This document shows, in pieces, positions 1 to 11,194 of a DNA stretch of 64,000 nucleotides. Every line of letters starts with the position of its first letter. Position 1 is the stretch's first letter. The DNA comes from Paraphoma chrysanthemicola (taxonomy: Eukaryota > Ascomycota > Dothideomycetes > Pleosporales > Phaeosphaeriaceae), in the NCBI GenBank assembly GCA_020744225.1, contig JAGMWG010000006.1, positions 248,001-312,000 on the forward strand, written 5' to 3'. Under the pieces are notes generated by a model. It was not told where the DNA came from. It ran no database searches and saw nothing but the letters and a program-made list of their open reading frames with translations. The position numbers were made by a program, and so were the translations under genes.

Positions 1-26
1 TCAGCAATGTCTCTAATCTACTTCAG

Positions 27-588
27 CCTTCTCGAAGAAACGGTTAGCTGTGCAGTATCAGCCTCGGAGGCACTTCAGGAAGACTTGAATGACGGTAACA
101 TCTCCACAGAAGTCAAGCGAAATGTGGATTTCTTTTGTGCTTGTATTCAGCGCTTATCAGGTGTACAGCAGTCGGTGAAAGGTACCTTCGACGCCTTTCA
201 ACACCAACTGGACCGTGTCGTTTCGAAACTCAGCCTTCTGGATACGTTAGTTGAATCTATGCCATGTGCTGCATCACATGATGATGCAATCACGACAGAT
301 GACCATTCTTCCGCTGAGAAGGAAGAAGGTACGTCTATGGCAGATGCAAAGGATACCGATACGCCCGCAACCTGCGAAGACAAGATCTTCTTCCACGAAT
401 ATGAACCCTTAGCGCTTGCTTGTTATTTGTCGGCAAACAGCGGAGCATGTGGCTCTATACATGCGTCAGATGAGGAAGTTTTGAACAACTTAGAGGCAAT
501 GTCTGTAGAGGATTTGTTCGGTCTGGAGGAGCCAGAGATCAAGGAGGAAGAGAACAGCTTGGCGGTACCACCTGAAGTGGAATCATAG
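27..588 (+). CDS. Hypothetical protein, 3'-terminal exon only
   Basis: The window opens inside a gene. A branch-like CTAAT followed by CTACTTCAG ends an intron at 26, and the frame from 27 stays open to the TAG-type stop at 588, so this is the last exon (about 187 residues, entered in phase 2). The first 70 residues look helical and amphipathic with several cysteines. The rest is acidic, rich in Asp, Glu and Ser, and ends in a Glu-rich tail. No known domain is recognised and no function is proposed. The true start lies upstream of the window; the in-frame ATG at 7 sits inside the presumed intron. Confidence 0.5.
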
Positions 589-1145
589 CGATCGCATTCA
601 TGGAGTTACAATTTTTCCACTATTTACCAGATACATTTGACATTTATGCCACCAGCAATGTTCGTGACCGATTACTGTGAATGGATGCGGCTCTCGGAAA
701 ATTGCATTATTAGCACGTCTCTGGTGTTGCTCGGCATTTAGCAGGATTACTTCCGGTCAAACATAAGACCGTACGCAAATTTCGCCTGCTTGCTGCTGCG
801 GGCACTCACATGTGCCTCAAGGCTGAGAGCTGAAGGAGGGATTCGCACCAAATGGTGGGGGCTGAATGCACCAAGCCCCTACACCACGCCACACGCCATT
901 GTTATTGGCTGGAACAACATCATTGTGCAGGACGTGTAGGCGGCGCAGCACATGGGCCGACCCATGCGTCTAACCTGAACATGGTATCCTCAATAGGCTC
1001 ACCGGCAGGGCTATATCCCGCTCCATGAATAAACTCTTGGTACGCCCATTTCTCTAGCTTTCTCTAAACCCACCAGAACTAGAATCGACCTTTGTAACCA
1101 GCAATCCTCATCACGCAGGCGGCATTATTTGTGACATACATCAAG
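589..1145. other. Intergenic, no gene seen
   Basis: This stretch separates two same-strand genes. No convincing reading frame, RNA gene or repeat is visible; the second half is presumably the promoter of the SesA-like gene. Confidence 0.5.
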
Positions 1146-2181
1146 ATGGTGTGTATGAATTTTGGCAACATCGTATATATCGCTGATGATCGTTTCAGAG
1201 CGGCCTCGAAGTGTTGGGTGGCATCAGCGCCATCATAAGCATCATAGAGGCATCGGTCAAAGTAGCAGATAGGATATCAGAAGCTCGAGACAAGGATGGC
1301 TGGACGAACCTCATCGATCAAAATCGTAAGGACATGAGATCGTTGCAACAGATTGTGGAGATCGTCGGACAGGAGGAAGCGTTGCATACCAAAGACATTA
1401 TTGAAGAAGTCGCCGAGATCTCGGAATTGGCGACGAAAGTATTAGAGTTGTTGAAGACAATGGAAGGTTCTGGGTCCCTCAGCAACTTCCAGAATGGAAA
1501 GAAGTGGAAGACCCAGCTCCTGGACTTGAACTCAAGTATCTCCAAGGCCAAGGGAACCTTGACCCTCAAGATCGAGAGCGCCCACGTCGGGCTCACATTG
1601 GATAACAACAAGAAGTATGCTGTGCAGATGCAAAAAATCGAGAATGTGGAATCGCACCTGAAGAAATTGGTTGACGATTTTGATTGCCTCGATATTAGCA
1701 AAGTAGTTAGAGGACGAAAACCCCGACGTTTGTATCCCATGTCTCAGTCTATTTGCGTTCATATCTAATGCTGGCTACTACAGATGATGGGACCATCCCA
1801 CTCGGAGATAAAGACCTCGTGGTCCTCGGCTTGCAAGCAGAGAAAGGTCCATACCAGGACGGCTCTCGCTTGATCGATAACAACTTGACACTTGACCAAG
1901 CCATGATGATCAATGGCACTATCGGCACAGAAGGCTTCATTGAGCCAAAGCATGTCAAGATCATCAACAACGTAGCGCGCCATCAGTCAGTGTTAGTGAA
2001 TGCATCAGTGTCGGTGAACGAGATGGACAAGAATAGAGATTATCATTTTCGAATGGTCGAAATGTTAGCAAAGAATGGGGCCATCCACAATGTTCAGAGC
2101 GAAGGCACGAGATCAGCGGCGGCGGAGCGTGTGCGGAGTGGCAGGGTCGAGAGGACTCGAGGTACGCGTGCCAACGAATAA
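1146..2181 (+). CDS. SesA-type N-terminal death-fold domain protein
   Basis: The model is join(1146..1148, 1199..1727, 1784..2181). ATG is followed at once by a 50-nt intron (GTGTGT...TTTCAG), and the second exon then reads MSGLEVLGGISAIISIIEA. This is the typical start of the SesA/NACHT N-terminal domain that precedes NACHT or other STAND modules in fungal incompatibility proteins. A second intron (1728-1783, GTTTGT...CTACAG) joins the domain to a 130-residue tail. The helical domain covers about residues 1-170. No NTP-binding or repeat domain follows, so this is a stand-alone small effector-like form. The tail (about residues 180-265) is rich in Gly, Asn, Val and Ile and could hold an amyloid-type motif (inference). 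A further intron at 2162-2207 would change the last residues and move the stop to about 2231. Domain call is fairly sure; role in regulated cell death is by family only. Confidence 0.7.
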
Positions 2182-2839
2182 ATTGCAATGGCTGACAACT
2201 CATCCAGCAAGCCCGGAAATTGAGGGTTGAAGTGCGAAAGAACATGAAGAGTGCAATACATAGACGGTGATACGACGTGAGAAGTGAAGGCGCGACTTCC
2301 ACCTTTTCGACCGCTGTTTGTTGTTTTGTAGGTATACGGACTCAGCGACTTTGTTAAAGCAAATCCAAACTGTGTGCCTCTTTTCTGCCATGATAATTTG
2401 TCGATGCAATCCAACGAATTGAGTCTCCAAAGCAAAGATGGCAATGAAACTTTCAACACCATGCTCCGCGGCGCAAGAGTAACAGCCTGGTAGAACGGAG
2501 ATGGTGTTCCGTAGTTTCTCCAAAACAGCTCGTGGCTTCGTCTACCCCTGCCGAGGTGTGCGCATAGCCCCCATTTTGCCTCGAAGGGCGCTAAACATCG
2601 ACCCGTGGCGTCGCAGGCGGGACAAGCCACATGTAAGCATCTTTGGAGCGCAGCTTGCGTCTAGGCTGAGCAGGCCCTCGCTTACCGCATGACCGCAGCG
2701 GATCCTGCAAATGCGGCTGTAACTATTAGCACGGCTCCCATGTTAGCTTGAAGTATCGTCCTTCCACCAGGCTCGTATCTCAGCCTTCCAAGATTCCCTG
2801 TTCGTCCATCCATTGCGTTTCTTTCGCTGGCTCATTTCG
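2182..2839. other. Intergenic, no gene seen
   Basis: This lies between the SesA-like gene and the pseudokinase-like gene, both on the plus strand. An open frame on the minus strand (2094-2630) overlaps the upstream gene and has no domain or splice logic, so I do not call it. Confidence 0.45.
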
Positions 2840-4943
2840 ATGATCGAAGTCCGCACTGCGCTCCATCCGCGCCTCAGGACACCCGAGATGAAAGCGCGAT
2901 CGTCACCGAGGAGTAGACGTCGCAGCCCAAGAGGGGTATCGCCAGCGCAACAAGGCTCTTACGCTTCTACCGGAAATGATGTTCGCGACCAGGGATATCA
3001 GGAAAACATCGGACAGATCAACGACGACCACAAGGTCATCAACAGAAACTCAATCAATCTGAACGCCCCAGTAATCTTCGTGGAGTTTGTCGCTAGAGAC
3101 GCTCACGACATCCGCGAGAGCAAGACTCAGGGAATCGAACAAAAGCTTACAGAGGCTTTGCCTGGCATACAGCGTGTACTCCAAAGCGCTGTGAAGACAC
3201 GTCAAAATCAGCAAGGTAGGAGATGATGTGGAAGTATCTGTAACCAGCTGTGCAGCACTAATCTACTTCAATAGAATCATCATCACAATACTTGCGACTG
3301 ACGCCCACCAGCCCGAGGAAGGAGGCAGCAATCAAAGACACAAGCAATAGAAGAGGACACATTACTGCACCAGGGGTAAAGAGCTTACCAAAAACATCCA
3401 GCATTGATGTACAAAGTTCACCGCGGGAAGATGTGTTTCGTGAGCAGAGGATAGAATGGATACGTGTGGTCCATGGCGAGATTTTCAAAGTCACAGATAA
3501 AGGATATCTAAGATCTTACCAACCTCATCGCAATATCATGGTGCACTGGAAAAGAATCTGCCGCCAAAAAGCAGCGCTGGAAGCGATAGAAACGCTCCTT
3601 CGAGACCACACAATTTGCGATGCCATTCAGGTAAGAATATGAAACACGAGTGAATGGTTACGACTTGCCGCTCACATGTTTGCTAGATTTCACAAGACCC
3701 TCTCAACGTCTTGAAAGCTGCAGCGCAAGCTGCGCAAGATGTGCATGATCTGCTACGACATGGGGCAGAAGTCGGCAGTAGCCCTCCCAGGAAACGTAAG
3801 CTCGCGACCTGGGCGACACCCGATCGCAAACCAGGGTACAAAGAGAAGACAAAGGCGACCATGGCGTCTTTCCAAAAGCCATTTCTTCTAGCGCATATGT
3901 TGCAGACATTGCACTCCAAGATCAAGCAATTATTAACAACCTGCAAAGACCTACATAGGAAAGCAACGTGGTTATCCAACGTGCGGAGGACGAACCGCGC
4001 ATACACAAGAATGTACGAAATTCTGCAGAGTTACTGTCGCCGCCGTCAGCACGAAGCCCATATTGTCGACTTCGATCTTCGGAGAGACCTCGACAATGAG
4101 CAATGGCAGGATGAGTTCCATTTTCGCTTTTCTGTTCCAGCAAGTGGCGGACGCAAGCGGGAGAAGGAAGCGTGGTTGAGATACCAAGCAAATGAGCAGT
4201 CCCTGCCGGAGCAGATACATTGCCTACTCGATCTCGAACCGCCCGTGTCCGACAGCGAAAAGTGCATGTTTACATGCGTATGCGACACGCGGGGCCCAGC
4301 TCGGACATTAAAAGATCTACACTGGATACTCCGACAAGCGGGCAATGTCGTGAGCGAAGAAGACATCCTCCAACTTGCCAAGAAAATTGCATCAGCAGTC
4401 CTCGGCTTTAATTGCACGCCCTGGGTCCGCACCTTTTGGACATGCAACGATGTCATCATGTACGCCAATCCGAATCCGGAATCCGAGGACCAAGTCCCTG
4501 ATTCATACTCGCTCTCTATGGACTTTGAGCCGCATTTGCGTGTGCATCTCGAAAACACTGCAGACCAAATAGACTTCAAAATGATGCTGTCATGCCTCGG
4601 AGTAGTGCTGTATGATTTATGGAAGTACTTTCCGAGGACAAGAGACACATACGAGCCGCGACTCGTAAGCATGGACCCGGCCGAGTTGCTCTCGGTTGCA
4701 AATCGAATCAAAGCGCAGATGAGCGTGTGGGTAAGACACGCTCAGATGCCGGGAAGGTACGAGGAGATTGTAACATGGTGCTTGAATGCGCCACAGTACT
4801 CCAGCACGGAGATGAGGGATCCAATCAAGATTGATGAGATGTACCGAACAGTCGTGTGTGGGTTAGAGCATGTCATTGATCAGGAGAGGAAACGGAATGC
4901 GTTGCTGGAGCAGGCTCAACTCAGCAGTAGTAGTAGATTTTAA
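2840..4943 (+). CDS. DUF7580-type (pseudokinase-like) fungal protein
   Basis: The model is join(2840..3215, 3275..3630, 3687..4943), about 662 residues. Both introns are canonical (GTAGGA...CACTAAT...AATAG and GTAAGA...GCTAG) and keep frame. The C-terminal 300 residues resemble the DUF7580 domain common in fungal incompatibility-related proteins. Features seen are a C-D-x-R turn, a WILRQAG-like helix, repeated hydrophobic helices with LAKKIASAVLGF, and a late CLGVVLYDLWKYF segment like the kinase C-lobe. Catalytic kinase motifs are not seen, so it is probably a non-catalytic fold. The N-terminal part is basic (SPRSRRRSPRG), then Asn/Gly/Val-rich at residues 45-75, then coiled-coil-like. The start could instead be the ATG at 2888 or an upstream exon. 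It sits directly downstream of a SesA-type gene on the same strand, which suggests related roles in self/non-self response (inference). Confidence 0.65.
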
Positions 4944-5035
4944 GAGACCTATTAGTACAATTAACTTACTCCAAGTAGGGATGGCACATAAGGAATATCC
5001 CTCCTTCCCCAGATAAATCTAGCATAAACTCACAT

Positions 5036-6283
5036 TTACTCGAAGATTGCTCGTAGGATGTCTTTGTGGAGCCTGAGAATGGTCTGGAATTGTCCATCGG
5101 GAAGTGTGCTGTAAGACTTGACCGCTTTGCTGGTCATTAGTATCGACGGACTTCTACCAGCTTGTTCGGCCATTTGGTTCGCCATGACTTGGCTTGATCT
5201 GAGGAAGTCAGAGATGCGATGCGCAACCATTGAGATTGCGAGTATTTGTTCCCCAAAATAGGGCGCTTAGCAGGAGTATGCAACTCGGGATATTTACAAT
5301 TCTTCAAACTTAGGAGAATAGAATCTATATCGATTGGTTCAAGCTGAGCGAAACAGCTGTGCGCAACTTGCAGTGCAAGCTCAATCTCTTCTTCTGTAGC
5401 GTTTCGCTCAGGAGACCAAGGGTGACGTAATTCTCGTACCCGTTTTGCCCATTTCTTGCCACCTTCCGCATCTCCGAATTCCGGACTCAGGCGATAAAGC
5501 CCGGCTTGAAACAACTGCTCCAGAGACATCATACAGGATCGACCTGAATGATTCAATGCTCCCTGAGAAAGGTATTCGCCATTATAGTAGTCGCTAGCAT
5601 TGAGGCGGAACTCAGAAAAGTTCAACGTTGATTGTCCTAGCTGCTTTGCCTCTTCTCTATACGCATGAAGCAATGCAGTATCGCGCATAAAGTGTCCTAA
5701 AGGAAAGTTGCTGCTAGCAATCGCACATATGATAATTTCCGAAGGATGTTGTGTACCATTATACGCCCCCAACATATCTAGTCGGACTTGCCCAGGAGTT
5801 TCTTTCACCAGTGGATGCTGGCGAGAAGATCGACATTCTACACCGCTTTATTAACACTCATTCCAGCATCTCGAAAAAGTTCACCATAGTCTCATCTTGG
5901 ACTATGCTTTCATTTTTGTGTCCCAGGGTATGACTGAAAGGCTGACGAGTCGGAGTGACCGAAATGTCCAAGACTCACACGAAGTAAAATCTGCGCAGAG
6001 TCCGATTTCTAGGGCGTACCAAAAATCACACGACTCACCATGCACACCATATACTTCTCCCTCGTAGAAGAGAGCGAAGGCAGTCCAAAGTCCATCGGTG
6101 GACCCTTCCTCAACGCCAGCGCCAAGTTCTTCATATCTAGACCACGCCCTGATGATGCACATGGCCATAAGATGCTTGATAATCCGTTCAAGGTTAATGG
6201 AAGCATCGCGACCGCTATTCGCAAGTCTAAGTCTAGACCAAGCGACGTATAAACCATACGAGACCTGGATGTGCCTCAAGGCC
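5036..6283 (-). CDS. Hypothetical protein, multi-exon
   Basis: The probable model is complement(join(5036..5129, 5189..5817, 5885..5933, 5981..~6283)). The main exon (5189-5817) encodes a helical, Trp/Tyr-containing region with no recognised domain. The last exon is reached through an intron with a perfect TACTAAT branch site but a weak donor (GTCATG), and the frame is kept. The middle 49-nt exon (5885-5933) is favoured because it alone keeps frame between its neighbours. The 5' exon (RYEELGAGVEEGS region) may contain another GTGAGT intron near 6027-5993, and its start codon is unresolved; ATGs near 6165 are the first in frame. The plus strand also has short open frames here, so strand assignment of the 5' part is tentative. 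Confidence 0.4.
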
Positions 6284-6316
6284 TGAGGAACTCATATAAT
6301 TACAGCCTGTTGGACA

Positions 6317-6654
6317 TGGTCAAAGATTTTGCGATCTCACCGGCGCGCACGTCGATTTTGGATTTTGGAACAAATCGTTCCTGGAGAAAGAGCGAGCCAT
6401 ATGGTGCTGTAGCGTTTCTCCCGGATGAGTCGTGCGCGGAAGAAGATTTTCACAACTACCTTAAGCAAGGGACGACGCCGCGGGGAATCGAGTCTGATGC
6501 GAACAAGAAATACCAGTGGAATGTCATGTTTGGTGCGATTACAACGACAGAAGGGGAATTAACCAAGCTTGTGACGGTGACCAAGGTGCATGTGGCAGGA
6601 GAGATGCATAGATATCCTGCTACAATTGTTCATGAAATTGAGGACGAGAGCTAG
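6317..6654 (+). CDS. Hypothetical protein, possibly only the 3' exon
   Basis: The frame is open from ATG 6317 to a TAG at 6652-6654 and encodes about 112 residues of ordinary globular composition (VTVTKVHVAGEMHRYPATIV region). An acceptor-like ATAATTACAG lies at about 6295-6304, so the ATG used here may be internal to a longer spliced gene. No domain is recognised. It is head-to-head and nearly overlapping with the 5' end of the minus-strand hypothetical gene. Confidence 0.3.
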
Positions 6655-6974
6655 CTTCAATAGAAAGACTGCAAACTGGAACTAGTTGGAAAATTGTGAA
6701 TAGCTGACTTCGTAGTAGCCAGATGTGTGTAAAAGTCAAGATGTCATCGACCAGTGCTGAACCACTGTTGTAGCCGTCGAACCGGTGACCGTCTCCCGGC
6801 ACCATGGAAAGCTTCGCACTTCGGGATGCCATGCGTCAACAACGAAAATGCACACCTCCACAGCAACAAGAACCAGAACAAACTATCTTGGGGCATAGGT
6901 TTGTTGATACTCCTAACTCCAAGCACCCCTTCCTTCTTCACCACCTTCATCCTCCGCTACTCCCACCTCTCAAA
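6655..6974. other. Intergenic, no gene seen
   Basis: This is the upstream region of the phospholipase-like pseudogene. No feature is identified with confidence. Confidence 0.4.
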
Positions 6975-7610
6975 ATGCGCCTCGCCCACCTCCTCCCGAT
7001 CCTCTTTTCCCTCGCCACACTCACAACATGCAACCCTCTCATCCTCTCCGACCAGTAAACGAAAGAAAACCCAACCCTCACAATCCAAAAGACCACCGGC
7101 CACTTCCTCTTCCTCTTCAACATCAGCATGTCTGACTTCTTAACCGCTCGACTGGCGCGCGAAGCAATTAGCCTCGACATGGACTGGACAGCAGACGGAT
7201 GCTCGAGTTCGCCAAACGATCCATTTGGATTTGACTGTACGCTTACCCTCCCCTTTCCTTCCTTTCTTACACCATCCTCCTCATCATCCCGCCTGACTAC
7301 TCGCTACATCACCACACCCACCTTACACCTCCTCTATATTACGAAACACGCCGACTAATTTAAGAGCACAAAACAGTCTCCGCCTCATACCAGCGCCACG
7401 ACTTCGGGTATCGGAAATACAAAGCCCGAAACCGCTGCTCAGACGCGGACAAGAAGCGGATTGACAAGATTCAAAAGGGATATGTTTGATCAGTGTGTTG
7501 GGGAGGAGAAGAGAGACGTGTGTGAAGTTGTGGCGGGGGAGTATTATCGGAGTGTGAGGGTGTTTGGGGCGAAGTATTTCCACTGGGGATGTGTGTATGG
7601 GTTTGGATGA
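6975..7610 (+). pseudogene. Broken secreted fungal phospholipase A2
   Basis: A good signal peptide (MRLAHLLPILFSLATLTTC) starts at 6975. Downstream are the hallmark fungal PLA2 blocks DWTADGCSSSP and RHDFGYR (the His-Asp catalytic pair), then Asp/Cys-containing C-terminal helices ending at 7610. An ordinary intron (7237-7376, GTACGC...AACAG) separates the two blocks. The gene looks dead. There is an in-frame TAA at 7056-7058 soon after the signal peptide, and a frame change near 7466-7475 between the catalytic block and the C-terminal helices. A tyrosine also stands where the family has the cysteine just before the His-Asp motif. A 72-nt intron starting at the TAA could bypass the first stop but would delete conserved sequence, and no intron fixes the frameshift. 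The family hydrolyses phospholipid sn-2 esters outside the cell. Confidence 0.75.
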
Positions 7611-7702
7611 GATGGGATGGAATTGAGGACTCGTGAGGAGAGGGCTTGATGTTTGAGATGGCAAGGGGAAGTTGGGATTATTAGCTAGTGTGGTAATCTA
7701 CT

Positions 7703-9382
7703 TTAGCCTTCTTCACGATCCATATGATCCCTTCCTCTACCGCGCCCTCCACCCCTGCCACCACCTCTCATGCCGCCGCCTCGACCGCGACCACTCTTTC
7801 TTTGGTCGTGGATGTCCTTCATCTCGCGGATGGCGACACGTTGTGCTTCACCGACACGCTCAGCGTATACCATGGCTTCATCTCGATCGACCTTCTCTTC
7901 CTCGATCTGGGTGCCGAGTGCTTTCTCAATGCGCTGCCAGATCTCGACATCATATTGTGTCACGAAGCTTACGGCCTTGCCGGACTTTCCTGCTCGCGCA
8001 GTACGGCCGACGCGGTGAACGTAGGTTTCCGAGTCGTGCGGCAGGTCAAAGTTGACTACGAGGTCGACTGATGGGATGTCAAGACCTCGGGCTGCGACGT
8101 CGGTCGCCACGAGAATGTCTCGGGCTTTTGCCTTGAACTTGTTGAGCGCGCCGAGACGATTTGATTGGGAGAGTTGACCGTGTAGAGGGAGAGCCTGGAA
8201 GCCCAGCGTACGAAGCAAGACTGCAATACGTTGGGTTTCGTTGACAGTTCGAGTGAAAATGATGGTAGCGTGGCCGATGTTGTCATTCAGCAGATGAATG
8301 AGGTAGAGATCTTTCCGCTTGTGTGGTAGGAAGATGTAGCGCTGCAGTAGAGCTTTGACGGTCTGATGTGACCGGCTAGAGATGGAGACGCGCACCGGGT
8401 CTTTCAGCGCTGCACGCTGCAGCGATTCGACCTTGGAAGACATAGTCGCAGAGAAGAGGTATGTGTGACGACCATCCCGTGGGAGAACTTTGAGGATCTT
8501 GTCAAGAACAGGACCGAAGTCGAGATCGAGCAGCCTGTCGGCCTCATCAAGCACCATGTATTTGAGGTATTTCAGCGAAAAGCCCTTGGTGTTTTCAAGA
8601 TGATCCAGGAGCCGGCCGGGTGTGGCCACTACGATGTGCGGCCGTTTTGAGAGTGCAATGGCCTGTGGTACCATGTCCATGCCTCCGACTAATGTTGCAC
8701 ACTTGACGTTGATGATGCTGCCGAGCGCATCGACCTGTTGCGCGATCTGATATGCCAATTCGCGTGTCGGGGCCAGGATGAGACCGAACAAGGCTTGCGG
8801 CTTGTCTAGGAGAGCCTGTAGAATGGGTAGGACGAAAGCAGCAGTTTTTCCAGATCCCGTCTCTGCCAGTCCGATGACATCGCGTCCTGCAAGTGCGAGC
8901 GGTATGGCTTCGGTCTGGATTGGCGTAGGGCGTGTGAATCCTAGGTTTACGCAGGCATCGCACAGCTCCTCCCGCACGCCCAGATCCGTAAATGTCTTCG
9001 TAGGCTCATCCGCAGCAGTATCTGTAGGTGCTTCGTCCTTTGCTATGTTCGCCTGTTGGCCAGCATCCGAGTCAGCCTCAGCTTCGGACTCTGGCTCCGA
9101 CTCGGCATCTGTATCTGCGCCATTCTTGTCCTCGGCATTGTCGTCGAAGCCGCCGAATTCTTCGTCGTCGTCACTGGAGTCTGAGTCTGCCTGGACAGGT
9201 GCCTCTCTTGCGACAGGTCTGGGGTTATGCGCGGTCTTGGATTTCTTCGTGGGCGGTGCTGGCGCAGCTTTCACATGTGACTTGTGGGGCAGTGGCTTTG
9301 AGACCTTGTGAGGCGTGCTTCCTGGTCTTGCATTCGATGGTGTTGCGTCGCCGTTGAGCTTCCTCTTCTTGAAGGCCGACAT
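7703..9382 (-). CDS. RRP3: ATP-dependent RNA helicase RRP3 (DDX47 family)
   Basis: This is a 559-residue intronless frame from ATG 9382. It has an acidic, low-complexity N-terminus of about 140 residues, then a complete DEAD-box core: Q-motif (RPTPIQTEAIP), Walker A AETGSGKT, DEAD in VLDEADRLLD, SAT in LFSATM, and the C-lobe HRVGRTARAG. A Gly/Arg-rich tail follows. The segment LLDLDFGPVLDKILKVLP and overall order match RRP3/DDX47, a nucleolar helicase needed for 35S pre-rRNA cleavage and 40S subunit assembly. It is divergently transcribed from SSF1 across only about 200 bp, so two ribosome-biogenesis genes probably share a promoter. A start further upstream (9553) is not used because it lacks an ATG. 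Confidence 0.95.
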   Translation of the reverse strand: MSAFKKRKLNGDATPSNARPGSTPHKVSKPLPHKSHVKAAPAPPTKKSKTAHNPRPVAREAPVQADSDSSDDDEEFGGFDDNAEDKNGADTDAESEPESEAEADSDAGQQANIAKDEAPTDTAADEPTKTFTDLGVREELCDACVNLGFTRPTPIQTEAIPLALAGRDVIGLAETGSGKTAAFVLPILQALLDKPQALFGLILAPTRELAYQIAQQVDALGSIINVKCATLVGGMDMVPQAIALSKRPHIVVATPGRLLDHLENTKGFSLKYLKYMVLDEADRLLDLDFGPVLDKILKVLPRDGRHTYLFSATMSSKVESLQRAALKDPVRVSISSRSHQTVKALLQRYIFLPHKRKDLYLIHLLNDNIGHATIIFTRTVNETQRIAVLLRTLGFQALPLHGQLSQSNRLGALNKFKAKARDILVATDVAARGLDIPSVDLVVNFDLPHDSETYVHRVGRTARAGKSGKAVSFVTQYDVEIWQRIEKALGTQIEEEKVDRDEAMVYAERVGEAQRVAIREMKDIHDQRKSGRGRGGGMRGGGRGGGRGRGRDHMDREEG

Positions 9383-9581
9383 GTTGCTGTGGGTCGTCGT
9401 TATGTCGAGTTGTAGAAATGCTAGGGTACTGGGGCCGTCAAGATGGAAAATATTTAGCGGCGGCGATAAGCTGATACGCCCGAATGCGCCAAGATTTCGA
9501 AGTCTGTGCCTGCCAAAAAAAGTTCCAGGCGCCTCAAGCCTCGAAAACACCACAGCAGCAAATCACGATTGATACAACACA

Positions 9582-10981
9582 ATGGCCCGTGGAAGCAGCC
9601 AAAGAAAGAAGCAGTCGGCGGTCGACAAGGAAAGAGCAAAGAAACCGCAAAATGGACAGCCGAAAAGCATGGTCATTCGCATCGGCGCGCAAGAGGTTGG
9701 AGGCAGCGTCAGCCAGCTGGTGCAGGACGTAAGGCATGTCATGGAGCCAGACACAGCTGTGCGATTGAAGGTAGAAATCATAAGCTCTCTGTATACGTAG
9801 CATATCTAACGAGATCGTAGGAACGACGAGCGAACAAGCTGCGCGACTACACCACCATGTGCGGTCCGCTCGGCGTCACCCATCTCCTCCTCTTCTCGCG
9901 CTCAGAATCCGGCAACACGAATCTCCGTCTTGCGCGCACACCGCGAGGCCCTACGCTACACTTCCGCGTTGAGAACTACTCGCTATGCAAAGACATTTTC
10001 AAGTCGATGCGACATCCGCGCGCCGGCGCAAACGACTTCCTCGTCGCACCGCTGCTCGTAATGAATAACTTCCTCACATCAGACGCCGAGAGGGAACGGC
10101 TAGGCGATAAAGCGCCGCCAAAGCATCTGGAGAAGCTCGTAACGGACATGTTCCAAGGGCTTTTCCCACCGATCCAGCCACACACGACCCCTCTGCACAC
10201 CATCAAGCGCGTCCTCCTGCTCAACCGCGAGCCTCCATCCGAGGAGAACGGCACGTGCACAATTTCACTACGCCATTACGCTATTACCACCAAAATCACC
10301 GGTGTGCCCAAAGCCATTCGCCGGCTATACGCCGCAGAAAAACTCCTCGGCAGCAAAGAAAAGAAGAAGCGTGCTCTGCCCGATCTCGGAAAGCTCGAAG
10401 ACGTTGCAGACTACATGCTGGACCCCTCCGCCGCCGGCTACACCAGCGCCTCGGAAACCGAGCCCGACACCGAAGGCGAGAACGAAGTCGAAGTCTCCGC
10501 GCCCGTGCGCCAAAAGGTTCTATCTCGCCGCGAGAAGGAACGCCTGCGAGCCGGCGATGCGCCGACAAATGCCCGCGCGCGCAGCACAGGCGCTCCACGC
10601 GTCGAAAAACGCGCCGTCAAGCTCGTCGAACTGGGCCCACGGATGAAATTGCGCCTAACCAAAGTCGAAGAGGATGTCTGCTCCGGCAAAATCATGTGGC
10701 ATGAATACATCACCAAGAGCAAGGCTGAGGTGCAAGAGCTGGAGAAGAAGTGGGCGGTACGACATAAGGAGAAGGAGGAGCGGAGACGAGTGCAGAAAGA
10801 GAACGTGGAGAAGAAGCGCGCGGAGAGGAAGGCGAATGGTGGGAAGGAGGGAGAGGAGGGTGAAGAGGAGGAGGAGATGGATGAGGAGGATTTGGATGAG
10901 TATGACATGGATGACGATGTTTGGCATGATGAGGATGGTGAAGGAGAAGGAGAGGACGAGGATATGGAGGATGCAGAGTAG
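9582..10981 (+). CDS. SSF1: Ribosome biogenesis protein SSF1 (Brix domain)
   Basis: The model is join(9582..9770, 9821..10981), 449 residues. The 50-nt intron has GTAGAA, an ATCTAACG branch and CGTAG. The N-terminus is Lys/Arg-rich, followed by a Brix domain (SQLVQDVRHVMEP; MCGPLGVTHLLLFSRSE; RTPRGPTLHFRV) typical of SSF1/SSF2/Peter Pan. These proteins act in the nucleolus in 27S pre-rRNA processing for the 60S subunit. The C-terminus has a long charged helix and ends in an acidic Asp/Glu run, as in fungal homologues. Length is normal. It shares a short bidirectional promoter with RRP3. Confidence 0.92.
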
Positions 10982-11194
10982 AGCGCTGGCGGTGTTTGAG
11001 GTGTGTTATGATAATGATACCCTGTTCAAGCTTCGACTTGCATGGTCGTTCTTCTTCTTCTTCTCTCTGCACTGTTGTGATGTGAGATACTCTTCGTTCT
11101 CGTTCTCCGTTTGCCCTCTTCTCACACCCATGGCCACGCTCTTTGGGATATTGCGCGTCAAGTGCGCGATACATAACTCGTTCCCTAGCCATCT

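Noticed and set aside
2094..2630. Minus-strand open frame of 178 codons
   Set aside because: It overlaps the SesA-like gene, has no ATG-based start with context, no domain and no splice signals.
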